A program made the translations under genes and the position numbers. Source: Desulfobacteraceae bacterium (GTDB lineage Bacteria > Desulfobacterota > DSM-4660 > Desulfatiglandales > Desulfatiglandaceae). Taken from it: a stretch of 24,686 nucleotides of DNA. The stretch spans positions 1 to 24,686 of the forward strand of contig JAUVRS010000003.1 of assembly GCA_030597505.1 (NCBI GenBank). Reading direction: 5' to 3'. Numbering within the stretch: position 1 is the first letter of the stretch; each line of letters starts with the position of its first letter. Below the pieces are notes generated by a model. That model saw only the letters and a list, made by a program, of their open reading frames with translations. It ran no database searches and had not been told where the DNA came from. This document shows, one piece after another, positions 1 to 6,782 of this stretch.

Positions 1-870
1 AAACAGAAGCGTAGCCCAGGCATCGTCTTCTTGCATCTCATCGCCATACGCGTTGCCGATCGGGCTATGGCACATGGCGCAGGCCCGGGTGTCCAGATAG
101 CCGCCGGCATGGGCCGCCTCATCCATTGCCGGGCTGTGGCATTTTTTACAGCCGTCGACGGGGGCCAGCACCCTCTGGGGGTCAACAAATGTGCCATCTA
201 CCATAAAGTCCTGGATGCCAATGGCACGGTTGTAGCCATAGTCTCTGCCGTCAACTCGGATGATAACCCTCTGTACGTGAGTCGGGCTATAATCAGGGGC
301 TTCTGCCAGGGCCTCGGCAGAACCAGCTAAGGTTGCAAAGAGATAGGTGTAGTTGCCGTCACCAAGATCAGTCCAGGTACCCAAGGGGTAGCCTGTTCTA
401 TCTCTTTCGTATGCCCATCGCTCCAGATAGTCGGTATCCCAGGTCCCCCAGGATGCGGTGGCAGTCCCAGCCGGGACGATATCGTTAAGGTAGAACCTAT
501 TGCTGTCCAGCCCGATTCCCTCGATGCCGTCATCATCCTTGTCGTTCACTGTGAAAGCCGCTTGGAATTGACCGTCGCCGACGTCAGTCACGGCAGTAAT
601 CGTTACCGTCATTGGCGGCGGCGGAGGGGGCATAAACACAGCAACATCCACAATTGTCCCCTCGCCGTGACAGACCACGCAGGATTCATCGGTAGTGGTC
701 ACCGGGCCAGGGGGGCCCTCTGGACCTTGCGGGCCCTGTGCACCGGCCTGACCGTCACTCCCGTCGCCGCAACCTGCTGCCAAAAACAACAAAGCCAGCA
801 GAAACAGCAGACCGAGATAGACACACCTTCCATTACTCCCTCTCTTCATGTTTGATACAATTCTCTTCAT
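1..870 (-). CDS. OmcA/MtrC-family outer-membrane multiheme cytochrome c lipoprotein (3' part outside window)
   Basis: This is a surface-exposed multiheme cytochrome expected to carry electrons across or outside the outer membrane. It is open from position 870 to the window edge (290 codons, no stop), so the C-terminal part is missing. An ATG at 870 follows a strong AAGGAGG ribosome site. The N-terminus has a hydrophobic segment (about residues 15-33) ending in the lipobox AAGC, with Cys34 as the lipid anchor. A collagen-like Gly-X-X stretch follows (about residues 42-56), a feature often seen after the lipid anchor in OmcA/MtrC proteins. Heme motifs seen are CVVCH (64-68), CKKCH (241-245) and CAMCH (264-268). 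A six-proline run lies at 81-86. The long heme-free stretch between the first heme and the next matches the layout of the 11-heme neighbour at 1246-3513, which is upstream on the same strand. The total heme number is unknown because of the truncation. Confidence 0.88.
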   Translation of the reverse strand, partial: MKRIVSNMKRGSNGRCVYLGLLFLLALLFLAAGCGDGSDGQAGAQGPQGPEGPPGPVTTTDESCVVCHGEGTIVDVAVFMPPPPPPMTVTITAVTDVGDGQFQAAFTVNDKDDDGIEGIGLDSNRFYLNDIVPAGTATASWGTWDTDYLERWAYERDRTGYPLGTWTDLGDGNYTYLFATLAGSAEALAEAPDYSPTHVQRVIIRVDGRDYGYNRAIGIQDFMVDGTFVDPQRVLAPVDGCKKCHSPAMDEAAHAGGYLDTRACAMCHSPIGNAYGDEMQEDDAWATLLF

Positions 871-935
871 TCTCACCCTCCTTAAATTAGATTTTTGCCA
901 ACGCACCAAAGCCAAGTGTCTCATACAAACACTTT

Positions 936-958
936 TTGTGAAAAAACAACTTTCACAA
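936..958. promoter_or_regulatory. Inverted repeat upstream of the second OmcA/MtrC gene
   Basis: TTGTGAAA and TTTCACAA form a perfect 8-bp inverted repeat with a 7-base spacer, 66-88 bases upstream of the start at 870. The half-site resembles the CRP/FNR family (TGTGA), but the half-sites are 11 rather than 6 bases apart, so it is not a standard CRP or FNR box. It could be an operator or an mRNA hairpin of the leader. Confidence 0.4.
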
Positions 959-1108
959 GTACTTTGTAAAAAATAAAACTTTTATGCCCATACAATAAAT
1001 AATCCGGCCAAACCCGGCCTCATACACGGGTGTCAGGCGTCAAAAAACTGTGGTACTGATGACCGATGACCCCCGACATTATCCCCGACTCCTCCCCCTG
1101 ACTCATCG

Positions 1109-1164
1109 AGGGGCGCGCATGCCCCCTAATTCCGCGGATAAAAGACCTCGCGGAAAAAGGGGGC
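1109..1164. repeat. Long two-part hairpin with a competing alternative stem between cytochrome genes
   Basis: GCCCCCT (1121-1127) pairs with AGGGGGC (1158-1164), and TTCCGCG (1130-1136) pairs with CGCGGAA (1149-1155). The two stems are separated only by an AA/AA mismatch, giving 14 pairs around a 12-base loop. The arm at 1121-1127 can instead pair with AGGGGC at 1109-1114. No T-run follows on the minus strand, so it is not a classic intrinsic terminator. It lies 82-137 bases downstream of the 11-heme gene stop and may be an mRNA processing or stability element between the two cytochrome genes. Confidence 0.65.
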
Positions 1165-1245
1165 GTTGCATGGTCCATATAAGTTGCCATTTAGACGTGT
1201 ACAAACGCTCGATCCTTGTGATTCCCCGTAACATCATGACAGGTA

Positions 1246-3513
1246 TCACCCATGACAGGAGGAGCAATCCGTCCTATTTGTGTGTCCGGGCGGCTGTGTG
1301 CCGCTTGGGCCGCCTGTGGTAATTTCCTCGGGTTTGAACAAAACAAAATTGAACTCCCCGCCATTTTCCGCCATGTGATTTTTTGAATCAATGCTGTCAT
1401 GGCAGGAGGCACAGACCGAGGCGGTCGGGGTATAGTTTTTGTCATCATCCGGATCAGCCAGGTTGGCGCCGGTCCCCACGGTCGTCGGGAGAACCTCATC
1501 CCCCAGGGGAACATAGTATGTGCCCCTGTCATGGCAGGCCACGCAATCCTTCAGCACGCCCGGGAAACGCACATCGCTATAGTCGTGGACGCTGCCTCGG
1601 AATCCATAGAGAACGATGCCTTTTTCGCGGAAACCATGTTTATCTTTCTCACCCGCATGTATGGCATGAACCATATATTTAAAGTCAATGGTCTCTTCGG
1701 CCTTGCCGTCAACCGCGGCTCTTTTGTGGGCAGGACGTACGTTAATATCCGTGGCATTCGGGTTATGACAGATGACACACACCTGGATCTCGTCTGTACG
1801 GTTCATCCCGTGGAGGCTCAATGACCCATGGCACTGGTCACACTTGGCGATGGACACCACATCCCGGCGGTCTTCTGCCGTGATGTCGGTGATGGCAAAG
1901 CTCTTAAAAACGCTTTTTACCGGGACCCTGTCATCAAGCTGACCGTCTCCATCCAGATCCATGTTTGGATGCCCCTGGAACCCAACAACCCCGGAACCCT
2001 CTACACCAGCCGGGACCGCATGGGTCACGGTCAGGGTGTATGTGTGGTCACCCAGATCCGTTGCGCCGGTAACACCCGCTCTCACGGGTTGGGCCGGGTT
2101 GCTGCCGCTGTTCCTGTTTGTGTAGTCGGTGGTGGGCCAGCCGATCAAAAACCCAAGACCGGTCAGATCCACTGTGGTCGTATCCGTGATGTCATATGGA
2201 ACACCCGTGTTCGGGTTGGTCACCGAGAACTCTATGGTGACATCCAATGATCCGCCTATCTCCTCGACCGTGCTGACACCCAGAATGTTAAACTGAAAAT
2301 TTTCAGCCGCAATCTGTTCCGGGATTTCATGGGCCGCTGTCACGCTTTTCCCATAAGCCACCGTCCCGGTGGCAGGGTGACAGAACGTACAATTGGCGTT
2401 GTCCTGTTGCGGTATCTCATCAGGGCCGTGGTTGGCCCCGGTGGCAAAGTTCACGTCATCATGGCACGACCCGCAGGCCTGCATGGTGGGAACTGTCTTC
2501 CAGTTGTCTCCATCCGGTGTCTTGCTATCCGACCCGTCATGACACTTGGTGCAGTTCCGGATATCCTGCGGATAGATAACCGTTGAGTAGTCATGTTCGC
2601 TTTCATTGTATCCCCAGATCACGTAGCTACCGCCGGCCTGGACCGATGGAAGATCCTCGCCCCTGTGAATCTTGTGGGCCATGACCTTTAAATCAACCGT
2701 GTTGCCGCTGTAGGCATCCCCGCTGCCCGGGTTATGACAGTTCACACAGTACTCAACCTGGATCCTGTCGCTTCCGTGGAAACCCAACTTTACATGGCAT
2801 TCATCACAGGATGCATTGGCAACAATGCTGCGGGTAGGTCCTGTGTCCGTTAGCGGGAGATCGTTGGGGACAAAATCCACAAAGGGGTTGGCAATGTTGT
2901 CGCTGATCTGGATGGCGATGCGGTGGGTGAGGGAGGAATCGTACGTCACCACAACCGGACTGGTTACATCTGTTATGTCAAATGACAATTGATATGAATA
3001 GGTGCCGTCCCCGTTGTTTGTAAAGACGCCACCCGTGGTGTTGGCCCTTTCGTATGTGGCCTGAAGTGCCGTGTTTCCATCAGGCATGGGGCCGGGCCCG
3101 CCGGCTTCCTTGGTCTCGATCCTGTTGATATAACTCTGCCAATAGCTGGAATCGCCCGCCACCTCACCAACCAGTTTAGAGATGGAAAACCGGATGCTTG
3201 AGTCGGAAACAGAACCGAGGGGAACAAGATTATTGCTGCTGTCAAAGAGCTTAAAGGCGACCGTCACCGCGCCGCTGTCTATGGTGACACCGGTGATTTC
3301 ACCCTGAAGGCTCTTTGTTCCCATACTGTGAACAATTTCAACGCTCGCAATACTCGAGTCAGAATGGCACGTAATACACCTTTCGTTATAACTCTGTTTG
3401 ACAAGGGGAGGGGTATCAACCGTCCCCCCGCTCTCGCTGCCACAGCCAGCCAGTGAAAGGCCAAAGATCAGCAAAAGGCCCATGATGAGATAAGTAGAAA
3501 TAGATCTAAACAT
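1246..3513 (-). CDS. OmcA/MtrC-family 11-heme outer-membrane cytochrome c lipoprotein
   Basis: A 755-residue surface cytochrome of the OmcA/MtrC/UndA type, expected to pass electrons from an outer-membrane conduit to extracellular acceptors. The ATG at 3513 is chosen because GGGAGG lies just upstream and it begins a clean lipoprotein signal with lipobox LAGC (Cys24); an in-frame ATG at 3597 would add 28 polar residues and bury the signal. Eleven CXXCH motifs are present. One is isolated at 46-50; five follow in a first pentaheme module (236, 256, 321, 347, 375) and five in a second (558, 579, 657, 701, 750). Both modules open with the family pattern CxxCH-x5-HG-x-(D/N)R followed by a CxxCHNP heme, and both contain a conserved HxIH segment and a GxxxSxHDYS-type segment. 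Beta-rich heme-free domains precede each module. The protein ends one residue after its last heme motif, which is unusual. It starts 49 bases after the FMN-binding gene, in the same operon. Confidence 0.93.
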   Translation of the reverse strand: MFRSISTYLIMGLLLIFGLSLAGCGSESGGTVDTPPLVKQSYNERCITCHSDSSIASVEIVHSMGTKSLQGEITGVTIDSGAVTVAFKLFDSSNNLVPLGSVSDSSIRFSISKLVGEVAGDSSYWQSYINRIETKEAGGPGPMPDGNTALQATYERANTTGGVFTNNGDGTYSYQLSFDITDVTSPVVVTYDSSLTHRIAIQISDNIANPFVDFVPNDLPLTDTGPTRSIVANASCDECHVKLGFHGSDRIQVEYCVNCHNPGSGDAYSGNTVDLKVMAHKIHRGEDLPSVQAGGSYVIWGYNESEHDYSTVIYPQDIRNCTKCHDGSDSKTPDGDNWKTVPTMQACGSCHDDVNFATGANHGPDEIPQQDNANCTFCHPATGTVAYGKSVTAAHEIPEQIAAENFQFNILGVSTVEEIGGSLDVTIEFSVTNPNTGVPYDITDTTTVDLTGLGFLIGWPTTDYTNRNSGSNPAQPVRAGVTGATDLGDHTYTLTVTHAVPAGVEGSGVVGFQGHPNMDLDGDGQLDDRVPVKSVFKSFAITDITAEDRRDVVSIAKCDQCHGSLSLHGMNRTDEIQVCVICHNPNATDINVRPAHKRAAVDGKAEETIDFKYMVHAIHAGEKDKHGFREKGIVLYGFRGSVHDYSDVRFPGVLKDCVACHDRGTYYVPLGDEVLPTTVGTGANLADPDDDKNYTPTASVCASCHDSIDSKNHMAENGGEFNFVLFKPEEITTGGPSGTQPPGHTNRTDCSSCHG

Positions 3514-3562
3514 AGCGACCTCCCAGTTTTTTTGTTTTGGCCAATCCTGGCCTATCTGTTTC

Positions 3563-4153
3563 CTATTTTTTGAGATAACATTCCTCATACATGACAATGG
3601 CCTTTTTTACCGCAAAGGTGGTGGCCCGGGAAGATATGGTAGCCCCGCTCACACCGGTGATATCGGTCCCCACAGCCAAGGCGCTCTTGCTTGTCTTTCC
3701 CTTGTATTGTTTCATATAACTGGCCCGGGCTATCGGCTGACCTCTTTTCTCTGAATAACTCATCACCTTTACGACCTTTACAACGGCTTCCAGGTTCATT
3801 GCGATGATAAATGTCACCGGCCCCCATTTTCCGGGTTGTTTTTCTATTATGGCCACGCCAATTTTTTTCCCATTTCTTGAGGCAAAGTAAAACTTGACCT
3901 TTTTTTTGCCTCTCACGGCTGCGGATTCCGAGCCTTCCTGGGTAAAGATAAGACTGCCACCCAGCCTTTCCTTGATTTTCTTTAGTGTTTTGCCTTTAAG
4001 TTTTACCTTTTCAACGGTGATCTTGCTTTTTGTGCCAAAGATCTTTTGTAACGCCTCATCTTTTGTGAGAAGCGTGATGGCATGAGATGGTGCTGATGAA
4101 AAGACTGCGATAAAAAGTGCTGTAAGTGCTATTAAGATGATCCTCTTTGACAT
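3563..4153 (-). CDS. Secreted FMN-binding-domain protein, likely covalently flavinylated
   Basis: A 196-residue extracytoplasmic flavoprotein of the FMN_bind family (related to RnfG/NqrC). A signal peptide covers about residues 1-25 (SHA cleavage site). The C-terminal half contains the family core: a Gly-Trp/Pro entry at 109-112 (KWGP), an ExRG turn near 135-138 and the flavinylation site SGAT at 169-172, where Thr172 would receive FMN through a phosphoester bond. It is the expected substrate of the ApbE encoded immediately upstream: its GAGGAGG ribosome site overlaps the apbE stop codon, so translation is probably coupled. There is only one SGAT motif, and no heme motif or lipobox. As a soluble periplasmic flavin carrier it could link periplasmic electron donors to the outer-membrane cytochromes that follow. 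The residue usually acidic a few positions before SGAT is replaced by Gly/Thr, with Asp164 slightly further away. Confidence 0.9.
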   Translation of the reverse strand: MSKRIILIALTALFIAVFSSAPSHAITLLTKDEALQKIFGTKSKITVEKVKLKGKTLKKIKERLGGSLIFTQEGSESAAVRGKKKVKFYFASRNGKKIGVAIIEKQPGKWGPVTFIIAMNLEAVVKVVKVMSYSEKRGQPIARASYMKQYKGKTSKSALAVGTDITGVSGATISSRATTFAVKKAIVMYEECYLKK

Positions 4154-4166
4154 TCAATAGTCCTCC

Positions 4167-5177
4167 TCATTCAATTTTTGATATGTGTTGTAGTTGATCC
4201 TTTAAACCCGAAGAATACAGGGTTTTTCCTTCTGTCGTTACCATGATGGTTTCCATTCCCGGCATTCTTCCAACCAGTTCGAGACCCTTTTCAGGCCCCA
4301 TTACAAAGAGCGCCGTGTTCCAGGCGTCAGATACGACCGGGTCCGGGTGTATGAGGGTGATGCCGGCCAACCCTCTCGCAGGGTATCCGGTTTTGGGATC
4401 AAAAATATGGTGATACCGTTTTCCATCTTTTACAAAAAACCTCTCGTAATCACCGGACCCCATAATCGCCAGATCTTCCACCTCCAGATACCCCAGGAGT
4501 TCCTCGCCTCTTGGATCCCTGAGACCCACCTTCCACAATCTGCCGCCTTTTTTTCCGAGGGCATACACATCACCTCCGGCGTCTATCAAGGCAGAGGTTA
4601 CCCCTTCTTTTTTTAAGACCTTGACTGCCTGCTCTATGGCATACCCTTTGGCGATTCCTCCCAGATCAATTCTTATGCTCTTTCTGGTTTTTTTAAGCGT
4701 ATTGTCTTTGATCCTGAGATGTTTATACCCGGTGTTTTTTAAAACCGCTTTGATCTCTTGATCCCGGGGAAGCCGGGGAGAATCCCCAAAAAACCCCCAA
4801 ACAGCGGAGAGCGCGGACACGGGCAGGACAAAGGCCCCCCAAGACGCACCGCGGACCGCCAGGGCCAACCCCACAACCGTGATGATCTCCGGATCGGAGA
4901 TGGAGGTTCCCTGGTGATTAAATGCATAGAGAGGGCTTTTTGGGTTGAGTATGTTAAATTTTGCGTCAACCTCCTGCATCCTGTCCATGGCCAGATCAAC
5001 TGCCCGTGATGTGACTTTTTCAGGCCCCACCGCATAGATGGTCACATACGTGTCCATCATAAAACGGGTCTGTTTTTCCAGATGGAAGCGATGGGAGTTA
5101 TAAATCCTTATTGCAAACAGCCCAATAACCACCACCGCTATCAAGACACCCGCCAGTTTTGTTTTTTTGTATTTCAT
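4167..5177 (-). CDS. apbE: FAD:protein FMN transferase ApbE, membrane-anchored
   Basis: This enzyme splits FAD and attaches FMN to a Thr/Ser in an SGAT-type site, outside the cytoplasm. The 336-residue protein has an N-terminal membrane anchor (about 7-24) rather than the lipobox common in the family. Family motifs seen are MDTYVTI (41-47), IDLGGIAKGYA (170-180), SGDYERFF (241-248), HIFDPKTGYP (257-266) and SDAWNTAL (283-290), the last holding the Asp and Thr usually involved in Mg2+ binding. One oddity: the conserved GAFD-x-T segment reads GAFVLPV here (114-120), so the Asp and Thr are replaced; the sequence around it remains in frame. The start at 5177 has only a weak ribosome site. The neighbouring FMN-binding protein is the obvious substrate. 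Activity is likely because the catalytic C-terminal motifs are intact. Confidence 0.92.
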   Translation of the reverse strand: MKYKKTKLAGVLIAVVVIGLFAIRIYNSHRFHLEKQTRFMMDTYVTIYAVGPEKVTSRAVDLAMDRMQEVDAKFNILNPKSPLYAFNHQGTSISDPEIITVVGLALAVRGASWGAFVLPVSALSAVWGFFGDSPRLPRDQEIKAVLKNTGYKHLRIKDNTLKKTRKSIRIDLGGIAKGYAIEQAVKVLKKEGVTSALIDAGGDVYALGKKGGRLWKVGLRDPRGEELLGYLEVEDLAIMGSGDYERFFVKDGKRYHHIFDPKTGYPARGLAGITLIHPDPVVSDAWNTALFVMGPEKGLELVGRMPGMETIMVTTEGKTLYSSGLKDQLQHISKIE

Positions 5178-5218
5178 ATCCTGATCTTAGGCCTGCACAA
5201 ACCGCAACAACAGGCAAA

Positions 5219-5245
5219 GGTAAAGCGCCCGTAAAGGCTTTTACC
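5219..5245. promoter_or_regulatory. Alternative hairpins in the apbE leader
   Basis: TTTACC at 5240-5245 can pair either with GTAAA at 5231-5235 (a tight 4-base loop) or with GGTAAA at 5219-5224. The pairings exclude each other. They lie 42-68 bases upstream of the apbE start, so they would sit in the mRNA leader. Function is unproven. Confidence 0.3.
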
Positions 5246-5278
5246 ATCAACCGCGTGAAAATAATTTCTTCTGGCTAT

Positions 5279-5314
5279 ATCAAAGAGCAAAAGTCAATCA
5301 AAGAACAAAAATCA
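5279..5314. repeat. Tandem 18-bp direct repeat upstream of apbE
   Basis: Two adjacent 18-bp copies (5279-5296 and 5297-5314) differ at only two positions. They sit in the 264-base gap between the porin stop (5442) and the apbE start (5177). Such a direct-repeat pair could bind a regulator or reflect a local duplication. No protein-coding use is evident. Confidence 0.65.
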
Positions 5315-5339
5315 TGGGCAATATCCAAAATAGATAACC

Positions 5340-5355
5340 GGAGCATTCCCGCTCC
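5340..5355. repeat. Small GC-rich hairpin in the porin-apbE gap
   Basis: GGAGC (5340-5344) and GCTCC (5351-5355) form a perfect 5-bp stem with a 6-base loop, 87 bases after the porin stop on the minus strand. No T-run follows, so terminator function is doubtful. Confidence 0.35.
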
Positions 5356-5441
5356 CCCGGGTTAAGTGGTTACGTTTCTTGTTTGTTTTCTAAGAACCGG
5401 TCACAATTGGTTCCAACCCGAAAACTTTATGGTTGTCTTTC

Positions 5442-6716
5442 CTAAAACGTTGTCCGCCAGCCCAGGGTCCATCGCCAGTACTGGAGTTTTTCAGAACCAT
5501 CAGATCGTCTGGCATCCACATATTCGACCTGGGGAATAATGGTAGAACCGCTCACGATCCAGTAATCCACCGCAAAAGTGACTGTTTTGTAATTATCGGT
5601 CAACATGGTTGTCGAGGCAAAAGAAAGATCCACATCGCTGTATCTGATCAGCGCTCTCCACTTTGAGTTAAAGGTATACATCCCTCTGACATACCAGCCT
5701 TTGTTATCACCGTCTGCAACACCGCCGCCGGTAAGCGGCACCCCATCCTGACCCCTGTGCAAGTACCCACCAAGGAGACTGATGCCTTTGTATCTTGCCT
5801 CACTTTCAAGGGCCCACTGGAGTGAACCATTTTTATCATCATCATCCCATTTTCCAAAACCCACGGAACCCATAACCTTAAATTTTCCGCCAAAAAACTC
5901 CGGGGCAACATGGGCCAATAGATTTTTTCCGCCATTGTTGTCCACATAACGGCTATAACTATTATCCCCATTCAGCCAGTACAGATAGACAGGCAGGGAA
6001 AATTCTTCAAAATCAAAATTTCTGTAAACTTCGACACCGTACGAACGCCACGACTGGAGCTGCATCAGGCCATTATTGCCATGATACTGTTCGTGCCACC
6101 AGGTTTGTCTGGCATATTCTTCACTAAACATGGGATAGAACGCGCCCACCCTTACATCCATTTCCCAGGGGACTCGTAGCGACATATAGGCCTCGTCAAG
6201 ACCCAGCTGGACGGACGCTGACGTGGCCCTGGATATGTCTGCGCCAAGAGCGGGGGTCGCGGCGGCCAGGACCTCTATCCTGGGGACAATATCAATGGAG
6301 AGCCAATCATTAAATCTTTTGCTAAAGTAAAGCCACACATCGTTTATCCCGGCAGAGAGGTTATTGTTTTGATCTATGTCATTACGCTGGCCCTGGCTCC
6401 GGTCCAACAGAAAGGCCTTAAAGTGGCCACCGATATTGACCCCTTTTGATATTTGGGCGGCCATTTGCTCGGGCAGTGTCTCGAGATCCTCAACCTCTTC
6501 GGAGAGATCGGAGATCTCCTCATCCCTTTCAGCCTGGGCTTCAATTTGAGCTTCCTGTTTTTCCTTTAATTCATTTACCTGCCCCTTTAATTCATCAATG
6601 GTTTTTTGCAACATCTCAATTTTTTTGCTAAAGTCTGATATTTCATCCGACGTTGCAGGACCCGCGCTAAAAAACAGAAATGCACAGGCGGTAAAAAAAA
6701 TGATCCACGATTTCAT
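5442..6716 (-). CDS. Outer-membrane beta-barrel porin with N-terminal coiled coil
   Basis: A 424-residue outer-membrane channel. A signal peptide covers about residues 1-23. A charged heptad-rich coiled coil follows (about 25-90), as in phosphate-selective and other trimeric porins that carry a periplasmic coiled coil. The rest is a series of amphipathic, aromatic-bounded beta strands, and the protein ends in phenylalanine, the usual barrel insertion signal. The ATG at 6716 follows AAGGGGGAG. It lies 66 bases downstream of the Gx/EcfT gene and upstream of apbE, the FMN-binding protein and two surface cytochromes. In known porin-cytochrome conduits a barrel sheathes a multiheme protein, but MtrB/PioB-type barrels are much larger (about 650-700 residues). 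This one may therefore be a different sheath or an ordinary solute porin. I cannot decide from sequence alone. Confidence 0.87.
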   Translation of the reverse strand: MKSWIIFFTACAFLFFSAGPATSDEISDFSKKIEMLQKTIDELKGQVNELKEKQEAQIEAQAERDEEISDLSEEVEDLETLPEQMAAQISKGVNIGGHFKAFLLDRSQGQRNDIDQNNNLSAGINDVWLYFSKRFNDWLSIDIVPRIEVLAAATPALGADISRATSASVQLGLDEAYMSLRVPWEMDVRVGAFYPMFSEEYARQTWWHEQYHGNNGLMQLQSWRSYGVEVYRNFDFEEFSLPVYLYWLNGDNSYSRYVDNNGGKNLLAHVAPEFFGGKFKVMGSVGFGKWDDDDKNGSLQWALESEARYKGISLLGGYLHRGQDGVPLTGGGVADGDNKGWYVRGMYTFNSKWRALIRYSDVDLSFASTTMLTDNYKTVTFAVDYWIVSGSTIIPQVEYVDARRSDGSEKLQYWRWTLGWRTTF

Positions 6717-6782
6717 TTTTCTCCCCCTTTCAGATTACTATTCGCACAAACATTTATTCCGTTACTTTTTTTTGAATACATC

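Larger units (their letters stand above)
871..1245. other. Intergenic region between two OmcA/MtrC-type genes; no gene seen
   Basis: These 375 bases separate the stop of the 11-heme cytochrome from the start of the next cytochrome. I see no credible coding sequence. The stretch holds a two-part hairpin at 1121-1164 with a competing smaller hairpin at 1109-1127, and an 8-bp inverted repeat at 936-958. There is C-rich low-complexity sequence around 1065-1100, including a direct repeat of GATGACC. The side next to the downstream gene (890-990) is AT-rich and could hold a promoter, but no clear -35/-10 or sigma-54 pair was found. Confidence 0.6.

Noticed and set aside
936..958. CRP/FNR binding site
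   Set aside because: TGTGA and TCACA half-sites are separated by 11 bases instead of 6, so only the inverted repeat itself is reported.
1191..1824. Opposite-strand and shifted frames within the 11-heme cytochrome region
   Set aside because: They are shadows of a gene with clear heme motifs, lipoprotein signal and ribosome site; none shows domain features.
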